From Membranipora membranacea (Eukaryota; Bryozoa; Gymnolaemata; Cheilostomatida; Membraniporidae): a DNA stretch of 64,000 bases. The notes below the pieces were generated by a model. That model ran no database searches and was not told the DNA's origin. It worked only from the letters and a program-made list of their open reading frames with translations. Made by a program: the position numbers and the translations under genes. The stretch is from contig OU612066.1 of the NCBI GenBank assembly GCA_914767715.1, positions 20,124,283 through 20,188,282 on the forward strand, in the 5' to 3' direction. Below, piece after piece: positions 37,736 to 47,240 of the stretch (positions are counted from its first letter, which is position 1; each line of letters begins with the position of its first letter).

Positions 37736-38041
37736 TCATTTGAGATGTTGTAGCACCATTAGACTGACTTCAGCTGGAGAAGCTCGTCTCAGAACTCCCT
37801 GAGTACCAGACAACCAGGATGTGATCTGCTCCAGCAGTGATTCTGTAGGTTTGTGTTGCGTTATACTCTCAGAGAGATAATCTCTGCTTATGATGTCACC
37901 AATCTCCTTCAGTCTATCAGCTACTTCATTGAAAACTTCCTCCTGATCAGGGGAGGTAACTGGGTTTGCATTCAGTAATTTCATATTGGCTTTAAGAGGC
38001 CCTTGTGCATCTTCAACTGCTGATTGCTCGAACTTGCCCAT
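37736..38041 (-). CDS. Mini-gene 9: BH3-like small protein (class B, shortest)
   Basis: A 101-residue ORF starting MGKFEQSAVEDAQGPLKANM, the shortest member; six residues are missing from the variable region compared with gene 2. VFNEVADRLKEIGDIISRD replaces VYREV before the BH3-like anchors. From there to the stop it is family consensus except LLEQITSW (I for V). The loss lies entirely in the N-terminal region, which supports the C-terminal ~65 residues as the functional unit. Confidence 0.65.
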   Translation of the reverse strand: MGKFEQSAVEDAQGPLKANMKLLNANPVTSPDQEEVFNEVADRLKEIGDIISRDYLSESITQHKPTESLLEQITSWLSGTQGVLRRASPAEVSLMVLQHLK

Positions 38042-38151
38042 TCTTTTACTGATAGGTATTTGCAGTTGGTATAAATAATTGCTTTGCTTTCTTCAGATGT
38101 TTCACTGTACAAGCTGTAAGTTTGTTTAATGCCATGCTAGAATATTTCAGT

Positions 38152-38200
38152 CTTATATATGCACATAGCTTATGCACCTGTACAACCTTACATGACCGCC
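38152..38200 (-). promoter_or_regulatory. Class B promoter of mini-gene 9
   Basis: The complement of ATATATAAG is at 38152-38160, with the class B element at 38179-38200 identical to that of gene 7. Confidence 0.75.
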
Positions 38201-40558
38201 TCAGTTGACCTCGCTTATATTGTCGGTATTATTATATTACAGATTCTAATCCAGCTGCCGTGTTACGCTGCACTGTAATAGTGCTTCATAACATACAATC
38301 AATAGGGCAAACACCTTACTGTAATGTTAATTGTTGTTATCAAACAAGGTGTTTAGCGCAGTCATCGCGCTACACCTAAGAGTATGTGGGAATTTCCAAT
38401 AAATAAATCAACAGAAGACATGTTAATTGCATGTGTAGAGAATATCCAGGTCACTTTGCAGAAACAAACAGACAAACATAGATGGATCTATTTTTTAAGG
38501 TCATGCTGGTGGATTCAAAGGAGGGTGTGTATTTATAATATTACAAACTTGTTGAAATTAAATTTGCCAGTTGCCAATACAGGTTTGCAAATTACAATGA
38601 TCTAAAACTGCCGGAAAAAATTCATATATTTAAATTTATCAATTATGTTCTATTTGATAAAAAAATTCAACTTGTCTTGTATGATTTGTGTGCAATGATC
38701 ATATCTCAATATTTGCCTCAGGTTAATATTTTATATACTTTTATATTATTTGCATTCTTATTGCCCCTAGTGTATTTGTTCAATAACATAAAATATTGAC
38801 CTAACACTTAATGAATAAATACATGACACCTTGATATGATGTTTGTATAACCTGTTAAAGCCTATTTTTGTCTATCCTGTAGATTTGTTTCCTGAATCAG
38901 TCAGCAAAATATAGCCTTTTATAAAGACAGCAGTATAGCCCTGGATCCTCTTAATATTGCAAAAGTTTCTCAAACCTGGCATAGATTATAGCTCTTTTTG
39001 CCACAGGTAAATCTCAAGCTAATTTCTGCTGTATTGATTGCTAGCCTCACTCTTTCTGTTGTTAGCATGTTAAGAAGGCGATGCTTTTTCCGGTCATTGA
39101 CCAAACCTCTTACCATTAACCTTGATTAACCGACAGACAGCTCACTCTGAAACCTTACGTACCCTCTGATTATGTGAACGAACAATCTTACAGAATCGCC
39201 TGTCCATTATCTAGTCTAGGCTATATTGAGCGGGTGTTTTGAATCTGATTGTATGCTATTGATGCCTCCACCCTGTTCTTTAAAGTTACTACACTTGACA
39301 TGAATATGATTTTGGGCTGAATTACTCTAATATTTAGACATGGCACAGCCATCAGAAAAATTGTGATTAACAAAGTTGAAAAAATTTGATACACCTGCAA
39401 TGGTCCTGACTTGAATGAAGATCTCAGGATTCGCTTAAGATTCTCAATAACCATTCACAAGATAAACCCTAAAAACAATTGAAATACCAGATACAGGGAT
39501 CCCAATTCTTCCCTGCGCCCTCAAAACTTCCCTCATCAGTTGCCTTTTATTCATCACTACTATTAACCTTTTACAGGACTCTTAGTCATTTTATATGCGT
39601 TTTTCTGTATGAAAGAAGAATCAGAGGGATTTATTTTAAGCCAATAACTAAGCCAACATTCATATTTCGTGTTTCAGTATGCAATTTTCAGATGTGGAGG
39701 CTAAATTCATATTAAATCACAAGGAGTTGTCTGCTTCTTTCTTGTAGGGGCATAACTCCAAGTTCTGCATAGAAGATAACATTTACAGGAACCACTAAGA
39801 TTTTAGCGACTTTAATGATTGTGCTGTGATGTCATAGTCAAGTAGCACATTTTTCACCTATGACTGCATTGATTCAGCTTACTCAGCATTTATTGTTCTA
39901 ACGGTGTTTAGTATTTATTCTGCCTGTTGTGCTCTGCTGTGGTGCATGAACCCCTTCAAGGTTATTGAAAGTATACTCTCAGACATAACAAGAAAGCCAC
40001 TACGTGTCTGGCCAATCCTGGCAATTATACGCTTGATCACCTTTCGTATACTTATTAATATTTTTCAAGATGTTGTGAAAGATATTTGTAGCATTTATGT
40101 AACATAGTAACCGAACTCAAAATAGGATGACGACAGGAAGTTTAACAATATTAGTTGTAAAAGTTTTTGGCACAAATAAGTAATACTGATAGTAAAAAAA
40201 AAAAAACAGGAAATAGGAATCAAAATATGTAGTAAAAATTAATGAATTAAACTGATAGCTATAAGTTTGAGTATCTGCGTAATGGTAAAAGAATCCTCAG
40301 CTCCTACTCCTGCACCTTATTCAACGTGCAAGCCCATCAAAAATCTGAATGTTAGATAGGACGGCGTGTATTTGAGCTAATCATTTGCAGCTCCTAACCG
40401 CTTCAGCTTGTGTAGTTATTTCTGTAGCAGAAGTAGAAAAGGATGGACATATCTTAAGTGCATTTAGCATTGTCATTCAGCTGGTTGGGTATCATCAGAT
40501 TCATGTAATTCAATTCTGCAACATCATCGTTCTACTAACCCTAATCTCATCGCCAGAT
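38201..40558. repeat. Spacer between mini-genes 9 and 10
   Basis: 38210-38450 continues the class B upstream region. 38700-39200 repeats the spacer module with TACATGACACCTTGATATGA. 40150-40560 is the direct duplicate of 14610-15386 and forms the 3' flank of gene 10. No gene is seen. Confidence 0.6.
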
Positions 40559-40885
40559 TCACTTAAGATGATGTAGCACCATCAGGCTGACTTCAGCTGG
40601 AGAAGTTTGTCTCAGAACTCCCTGAGTACCAGACAACCAGGATGTGACCTGCTCCAGCAGTGATTCTGTAGGTTTGTGTTGTGTTATACTCTCAGAGAGA
40701 TAATCTCTGCTTATGATGTCACCGATCTCCTTCAGTCTATCAGCTACTTCTCTGTAAACCTCCTCCTGATCAGATGAGGTGACTGAATCCTCATTCTGTT
40801 TCTCTGCTTCGTTATCCAGATATACTGCCATTGGTTTGTTTGCATGTGTATTATCAATGTCTGCTTTCTCGTTAGTTTCACCCAT
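40559..40885 (-). CDS. Mini-gene 10: BH3-like small protein (class A)
   Basis: A 108-residue ORF taken from MGETNEKADIDNTHANKPMA; an in-frame Met lies four codons upstream at 40897. It is the sister of gene 4 by N-terminus and by flanks. Unlike gene 4 it has the consensus tail, apart from RQTSPAEVSLMVLHHLK. The variable region is unusually acidic (YLDNEAEKQNEDSVTSSDQE), with SS replacing the SP found before DQE in the others. Its TATA box looks degraded, so it may be weakly expressed. Confidence 0.62.
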   Translation of the reverse strand: MGETNEKADIDNTHANKPMAVYLDNEAEKQNEDSVTSSDQEEVYREVADRLKEIGDIISRDYLSESITQHKPTESLLEQVTSWLSGTQGVLRQTSPAEVSLMVLHHLK

Positions 40886-40928
40886 GTTATGTTTCAAATT
40901 GTAATGATTCTCTTCCTTGTTGTACAGA

Positions 40929-41092
40929 CCTTAATATGTACTGAAGCTTCTGAGTAATATTGTGATGACGTTTGTACTTTTTATGACCCCTCACTTCACC
41001 TCAGAAATCTCTACTCACAAACACATTAGTAAGATACCTCATAAAACCTGGCACAGTTCAGTGTTATTGTTTATATCATGCTGACCAATCAC
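40929..41092 (-). promoter_or_regulatory. Class A promoter of mini-gene 10, degenerate TATA
   Basis: TGACCCCTCACTTCACCT (40984-41001) and CCAAT (41085-41089) are intact. The TATA position (complement 40929-40940) reads TACATATTAAGG instead of the GTATATAAAGG of gene 4. Confidence 0.6.
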
Positions 41093-41898
41093 AGCCTTAG
41101 TCTGGAATGGAATTCCCACAGTAGTAAAGGTTTTAATCGTTGATACACGCATGCCAATAAATAGTATCATTTGGGCACTCAGGGTTTGATATAATATGTA
41201 TCAATGATTTTTAAACGCAATAAATAATTTATTTCTGCAGTGAAAGTACAAAAATGGATCGGGTGAAGTCGCCATTTTTGTACACTGAAAGATTTTGAGT
41301 CACATATAGCTTGCTGCAAAATGTTGTTTAATTGTTTCTTGAAATCTTGAAATTAGCACTTGTACCAAAAATGCCTTCAGGATGTTATTTTGACAGTCAA
41401 ATTAACAGCTACAGGCGATATCATAGGTTCTTGAGATACAATAAATAACTTCACATGATGTCTTTTCCAGGACAGCAGGTAGACTTGTCATAAATATAAA
41501 TATGCTGTAGAGATATTGAAAATAAAAGGTCATGGACAGGCCAAAGTGACATCATCAACAGGTGCTATGTGCTCTATATCCCCTGTGGGTACACATTCGT
41601 AGAAAGCGAAAAACTCCAGGAAGGAATCGGCATCTAATTCGAATCAACATTATTGCTCTACATAATAATGTGTTGATAACAGATTTTTTATCCATTATGT
41701 AAATGTTTTGTGTAAATAGAATTGTAATCTACTTAAATAACTACTTCAACAAGATTTCATATTACCACCATTGTCAGATTTTAATATCAATTAGCAGTTA
41801 TAGTTTAAGGAGCTAGTTTGTGAGTTTCAAATGAAAACAGCCAGTTTCTATTTTGATGCAAGCTTTTTCACTCAGCTATCACATTGATGATCGCTTTA

Positions 41899-42135
41899 GG
41901 AGTAGGTGGTGGCTCAGTTGGTTAGAGCGCTGGTCCTGAAGGTTGTGGTTTCGAATCCCACTGCACTCCATCTACAACTGGGGTTCGGTGGTCCCCACGT
42001 GTGCACTGACCTGCCTGCAAACAAAGAGCAACCTGGTGCAGATATTGCGGCCTCCCCACTGAGGGACTAATATTTCGCCGCCTATGCTTTTGGATGTGGC
42101 GTGTGATAAAAAACCTGATATAAATCATCCTTTTT
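41899..42135 (+). mobile_element. tRNA-derived SINE
   Basis: The head is a tRNA-like region with A box TGGCTCAGTTGG (41910-41921) and B box GGTTTCGAATCC (41947-41958). A ~160-base non-tRNA body follows (GGGGTTCGGTGGTCCCC, GCGGCCTCCCCACTGAGGG). No 3' acceptor stem pairs with the 5' end, so I call a SINE rather than a tRNA gene. Confidence 0.65.
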
Positions 42136-42294
42136 TCTTACCTCAATGATTAACAAGATAGCTGGGGGTTCCCCTATAGGAGGAGGGACGACTAAACGCC
42201 ATTTCCTGGTTAACCCTCAACAAGTTAGAAATAAACAATTAAGTAAGTACAGTAAGTTGCTGGAGAACAGCATGGGCAGGGCAAGAACTTTATA

Positions 42295-42345
42295 GGAGGA
42301 AATTCGGCCTCGATACTTTAGAAAAGGCTGAAAATTTAGCACCAA
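42295..42345. repeat. 51-bp direct repeat, copy 1
   Basis: Begins GGAGGAAATTCGGCCTCGAT and ends TTTAGCACCAA. It is repeated with one mismatch at 42515-42565, 220 bases downstream. Confidence 0.85.
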
Positions 42346-42424
42346 CCACACATGCACCCAAGTCACCTTTCAAACACTGAGAAATATAGTAACATAAGGT
42401 AATATTTTAGGGCGGGAGGGTGGG

Positions 42425-42500
42425 AATTGTGAAAAGACGACTTGTCTCTTCAGTTGTCTAGAATGAATGGGATAAGAAAAACCAGGGAACTGACGAGATA
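42425..42500. repeat. 76-bp direct repeat flanking the recombinase pseudogene, left
   Basis: AATTGTGAAAAGACGACTTG followed by TCTCTTCAGTTGTCTAG and an A-rich end. It recurs with about five mismatches at 43623-43698, so the two copies bracket the pseudogene in direct orientation. Confidence 0.8.
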
Positions 42501-42514
42501 GGAGGATAGATGGA

Positions 42515-42565
42515 GGAGGAAATTCGGCCTCGATACTTTAGAAAAGGCGGAAAATTTAGCACCAA
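42515..42565. repeat. 51-bp direct repeat, copy 2
   Basis: Second copy of the repeat starting at 42295, with a single T to G difference. It lies next to the recombinase pseudogene. Confidence 0.85.
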
Positions 42566-42621
42566 AGGAGAGCAGTTTATAACGGAACTCCCTTTCGCCA
42601 AATACACAGCCCAACAAAGTA

Positions 42622-43482
42622 TCAGTTAATTTTAATATAAATTAAGTAGGCATCTGATTTCCACCTGCTGTGAACCTGTATCTGAGCTGCGGTCCATCTT
42701 CTCTTTCTAGCCCAAGTAGCCCCTCTATGACGGAAACGGTGCGGTGTGAGCTTTGACTTTATCCCCGCTCGACCAGCTACATACTGTAATATTTTCCCAA
42801 ACTCCTGGGCAAAAAAGTCAAAGAGTGGCGACTCAAAGAGTTTATGCCCAAACAAATCCAGGTATTGCTGTAGAAACAGCACTGGTTTCAAGGATTCGCC
42901 GGAGTTGTCAACAAGTTTGCCCTAGCCTCCTTCTTAGAGTGTGAACGACCTCAGAGTTAAATGACAAGAGGTTTTATCCTTTGACCAATGCACATCTCCG
43001 AACAGAGGGGCATGGGAGCTAGCTGTGGTGCAAGACTCTGATGGTCAAAGAAACCCGTAAAAAGCTACTGCCATCATGCAGCGAAATTAGCACGCAACTC
43101 TAGGAGCAAGTATTTCAGCTGCCCTGTTAAGTCTGAGCAGATGACTGGAAGACACTGCAGTTTTCGTGTCTGCTGTAGACTCATTCTTGAACCCTTTCAG
43201 CATCATCTTGAGTCTTTCTGAGTCCAGGATACTTTTAGGTCTAACTTGCTAAAAGAATGACGCAGGCGGGGATGTGAGTCAGTACTGTACTGTAAGCAAG
43301 GCCCTCTTTCTTCAGATGTGTAATCCACAACTCCACAGAAGATATACAGGCTTCTGTCTGGTAAGAAAGGCTCATGCCATCACAGAACTTTTTGAATTTG
43401 TTAAAATATTTTTCCTAAATCTTTGCAGACGCCGGGCATACTGACGCACCGATCAGTCTGTCCACTTCTTCTTCAAGTTCTA
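42622..43482 (-). pseudogene. Tyrosine recombinase of a Crypton/DIRS-like element, broken
   Basis: The minus strand encodes, in shifting frames, a complete-looking tyrosine recombinase. It starts with an N-terminal helical segment (SSVELWITHLKKEGLAYSTV near 43300-43370) and a middle segment (NRAAEILAP near 43100). Box I follows as MMAVAFYGFL-stop-PSE. An intact 89-codon C-terminal frame (42622-42891) carries the H-x-x-R motif in TPHRFRHRGATW and the tyrosine in RWKSDAYLIYI. At least one frameshift and several stops separate the parts. The box I catalytic arginine codon reads TGA (complement 43045-43047), compatible with CGA to TGA decay. No reverse transcriptase is seen, which favours Crypton or a solo remnant over full DIRS. 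Confidence 0.7.
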
Positions 43483-43622
43483 CAAAAATAAGAGGAAAGA
43501 ATTGAATGTAATATTAAATGTACAGATACCTAATTTATAAGGTCAAGGTGAAACTAATTTAACCCTCGCCACGGGTGAAGAAATGCCCTGCTGACAAGGG
43601 ACGACTAATACGTCATTGCGAA

Positions 43623-43698
43623 AATTGTGAAAAGACGACTTGTCTCTTCAGTTGTCTAGAATGAATCGGATGAGAAAAACCAGCGAACTGATGAGATA
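43623..43698. repeat. 76-bp direct repeat flanking the recombinase pseudogene, right
   Basis: Right copy of the repeat at 42425-42500. GGACGACTAA just upstream (near 43600) also has a counterpart near 42185, so the repeated end may be longer than the 76 bases measured. Confidence 0.8.
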
Positions 43699-45400
43699 AG
43701 TAAATTTGCATAATTCGCTATTCGCCGTGGTACAGGATAATGCTTAAGGTAAGATAAGATAACTACAAAATATGAGGCTCAGAGGCCAGGTTTAGAGCTA
43801 GTAAATTTTACCAGTTATAACACAGTACTGTGTTACTAAATAACTGAGCCTTGTCACATTGCTCAAGAAAAATGAGTTCTTTAGGTGTAAAAAACTCTGT
43901 ATTTTTTAATCAACTGTCCAAAGGTTAAAATATTGTATGTAAAACTGGGTGTAACTGGAAGAAACCGGGTAAAACTGGATAAAGCTGGGTAGAGCTGGAT
44001 AAAACTGAAAATATTATAGCCTTTTTTTATTGTTGCATTATGGGAATGTTTTTATTATTGCCTGTCCTGTTATAACACAAAATTTATTTTGTTTAAGGAT
44101 TCTCCAGCCATAGAACTGCCACTATGATGGTTTTGTAATTGACTGTTATGACAATGGAAAACTGCTGAGCTTCCCCGCCCTGTTATTATGTCAAGTCATT
44201 ATCTGCTATTTGAGCTCATCTCTAAGCTTAGCGAAAAGTTTAGTAGTGATTTTCAAACATTCATCGACATCATAACTAAGCAATCATATTCCTAGCCTCT
44301 CCTATATTGAAGATGAGATTTGAGGATATTGACTTGGTTGACACTGTTGGTCAAATCAACTGAAGTTAGGCTTGATAACCAGGAATTCACTTCTGACTGT
44401 GTTGACCTGTCCTTAAATCCCCTCTCCTCTAGCCAAACACAGAAATGCTGACTATGGTATGAGTATATATCAAGCAATTAGTCATATTCCCACAAAGATT
44501 CTAAGTGCACTTACTTCCCAACAATTTCACACCTCTTGTGTTATGCCCTTTTAAGCTGCAATTTGATTGGCTAAGCTTTCCGCTCCCTCAGAAATGACCT
44601 CTATTATTGTTTTCTTGTTTTTGTAGTATTATTGATAATTCTTATTGTTTTGACATGTTATAAAACAAAATGAGAATAGTTGTTTTCGACTCAAGTATGT
44701 TATTCAAAGTTACTCACATGAAATAGTTTCGTTTCAGTCCATGTCAGTTGAGAATACTACCAATTACTCAGTAACCTGTGCGATGTACAGAGCAGATTTA
44801 TATATGCAATCCTTTTTGTGTTTATGGGGCCCTTTCCTGTAACTCTATCAGCTTATAGAACCTTGTTAGGTCTGCAATATTAGTGATGGTTTTTTGTAGC
44901 TAAAAAGATGCAGACAGCCTCAAAACAGCCATTTACTTATAGGGTGTGGTGTGCACATGTATGCATGCAAATATTTCAGTTGCATACCAGAGAAACCAAG
45001 GCACAACAACTGAAAACGAGTGAAGCTTGATAACTCAGTATTTGTAATAATATCCTCAGGTCAATTTCTCAACAACAGCATTAATACACACAAGTTCAAT
45101 CACACCATCTGATTAATGTGCAAGAAAACAAGTCAAATAGCATAGGCTAAAATACAGTAAATTTGACGCATCAAGATTTATTTCAAATTTGTTATCCTTG
45201 CATTGCAAATTTCCAGCAAAATATGTGGTATTTAGAATGTATGGATTTAGTATTTTGATTTCAGTGCTGCTGCTGTTGCTGTTGCTGCTTAGCCCTTATT
45301 TTCCTATAATCATCAAAACTGTCCTTTAATTATTATGGATTATTTCTGTCTGTCTAGCTGAAGCAAATTCAAGCTATATTGATGCTACTTCGCTGAGTTT

Positions 45401-47240
45401 ATTAGTGTTGTATGTATGTGGAGGAGGTGTTTTGTCCGATCAAAGATCTCGGCAATGACCTGATTAACAGCTAGCCATTGTGAGCTTAAACCTGAGTTGC
45501 ATTTTCGTTTGTAGATGAAACTGAAAACTACAGTATGATCCTTCATACCTGCAAACACTGGGGATTGTTGAAGTAACCTTTGGCCAAAGTATTTATGAAT
45601 AGGTGCAGTCTTTACTATTTTTGATTGATTGCCTTGCATTGTAATGAAGTTGTATATCCTTGACGCCAGAATTTAAGGTGGTCAATGTCCGATGCACATA
45701 TCATTATTTCCTGATTACGTACTGCTATATGGATTATGACCCGGATCTAACTTATCAGGTATATTGGTGCCTGGTGAAAGATAATGTTCATTTAAATCCA
45801 TTTCATGAATTCTTATTGTAGGTAACAACAAATAAAGACTAGATTAAGTACTCATTACACACACACAACATAATATTGGCATGCATCCAACGACGGGAAA
45901 ATGTGTTTGTTTTGTGTATTTCTTAGCATATTCTCAACTTAGTTTATCAATAAGCAGCAAAGTCATTATAAAATCTACTTAGACTCAGATAATAACACTC
46001 ATAAATAACGACTTTTTATGTAGATCTACAATAATTAAATCATCTCCTGATTTTTGCATTACATGAAAAATCACGTGCATGCTGAAAGCTGAATTGAGCA
46101 TGCTATTAATATCTTGTAAACTGCTTGTTCTGTTCCTACATATTCTCTTTGTATCAAGATCTACAATGATGGAGATATTTCCCGATTCATCAATTTAGAA
46201 CCAAAGAAACCCATGCGCTTGTTCTCTGTACTTAGAGAAACATAAATGTCTACTCCATTTGTTTACAACTTGCATGTTCGCTTGCTCAACATTCTTTGTA
46301 TCTAGGGGTGTTTTCGAAAATAATTGTAGTTTACTGTTTTGGCGTGGAGCAGAATCAGTCGGGCTATTGAGTACCATGACTGACATTTTGTTAATCCTGA
46401 AAAGCATACATAACATAAATTTATCATCATCAGTTTTTGATGATCTATTTTTTCCACAGCCATCTATGCGCCCAGTAAACAACAAGTTGAATCATTCAGG
46501 GAAACTTTGGGAGTTGTCCTGCTCCGATAAAGAAGCACAAAACCCCTAAAAGTACAGATCTCAAAGATTACTCAATGAGGTTTTGGTTGATGGTTGTTGT
46601 CATTTTCATGCGAGTATCAACATTAATTCATTTACTATAGTAGTGAGCTAGCTAGCAGTGAGTGAAATTGGCACACGTAGAACAAAAGTTTATTGCCCAT
46701 TTCATATTCAGCTAGGTTATCAGCGTACTTCTCACAAATTATAAAAGCCCCTATGACAAGACATGGTACACATAGCTTGTCATAGCATGTTAATCAACTC
46801 AGTGTCCAGAAACTTGTTGCAAGCAGTTTAATGTGGTTATCAATATTACCTACCGCTGATGAAACCGTCATGAAGCCTCTGCCCTCAAGTAATATCAAAA
46901 TCAATATCCAAATGATGTGTTGCAGTTAATTAGACACATTTTCTAAAGATACAAAACATTGCTCTAATGGGGGGTCAAAGAGGTTCATCAACTAGATGAC
47001 TGGATGATTCAATTAACAGCATCACAATACTTGCATAGTCAATACAATGACCAGTGAGTCCATTGGTCAGTTGGCGTTGTAGGTAGTAGGTTGTCCAGTA
47101 ATAATACCTTACATAAATGATTATGATTATGAGTGCATGGTGTATGACCCCACACTTCACCTCAGAAATCAATACGTACTAACGCCTCACACAACCTGGT
47201 AAATTTCAGTGTTAGTGTTCATATAAAACATCACAGTTTA
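45401..47240. repeat. Gene-less ghost copy of the mini-gene 6 unit
   Basis: 45401-46950 is collinear with 20250-21700 (gene 6 3' flank). 47090-47240 matches the gene 6 upstream region, including the class A promoter block TGACCCCACACTTCACCT at 47145-47162. No codon of the mini-gene remains between them, so the gene and about 1 kb of near flank were deleted. Confidence 0.65.

Larger units (their letters stand above)
41093..45400. repeat. Spacer beyond mini-gene 10, direct copy of 15.9-17.1 kb with insertions
   Basis: 41400-41840 and 44180-44830 align collinearly with 16130-16560 and 16560-17130. The ~2.3 kb between them (41840-44180) is inserted and holds a SINE, short direct repeats and a tyrosine recombinase pseudogene. 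A GCT-rich trinucleotide run is near 45265-45290. Nothing corresponding to gene 5 is found where it would be expected (44830-45400). Confidence 0.6.

Noticed and set aside
1243-40885. Full Bcl-2/Bak proteins
   Set aside because: No BH1 NWGR-type motif, BH2 or C-terminal hydrophobic anchor, and no downstream exon with them was found. At most a BH3-only or truncated relationship is supported.
41899-42135. Functional tRNA genes here and at 34.1, 34.4, 56.8 and 57.9 kb
   Set aside because: A and B boxes are present, but stems are mismatched, variable parts are oversized and long non-tRNA bodies follow. SINE-like copies fit better.
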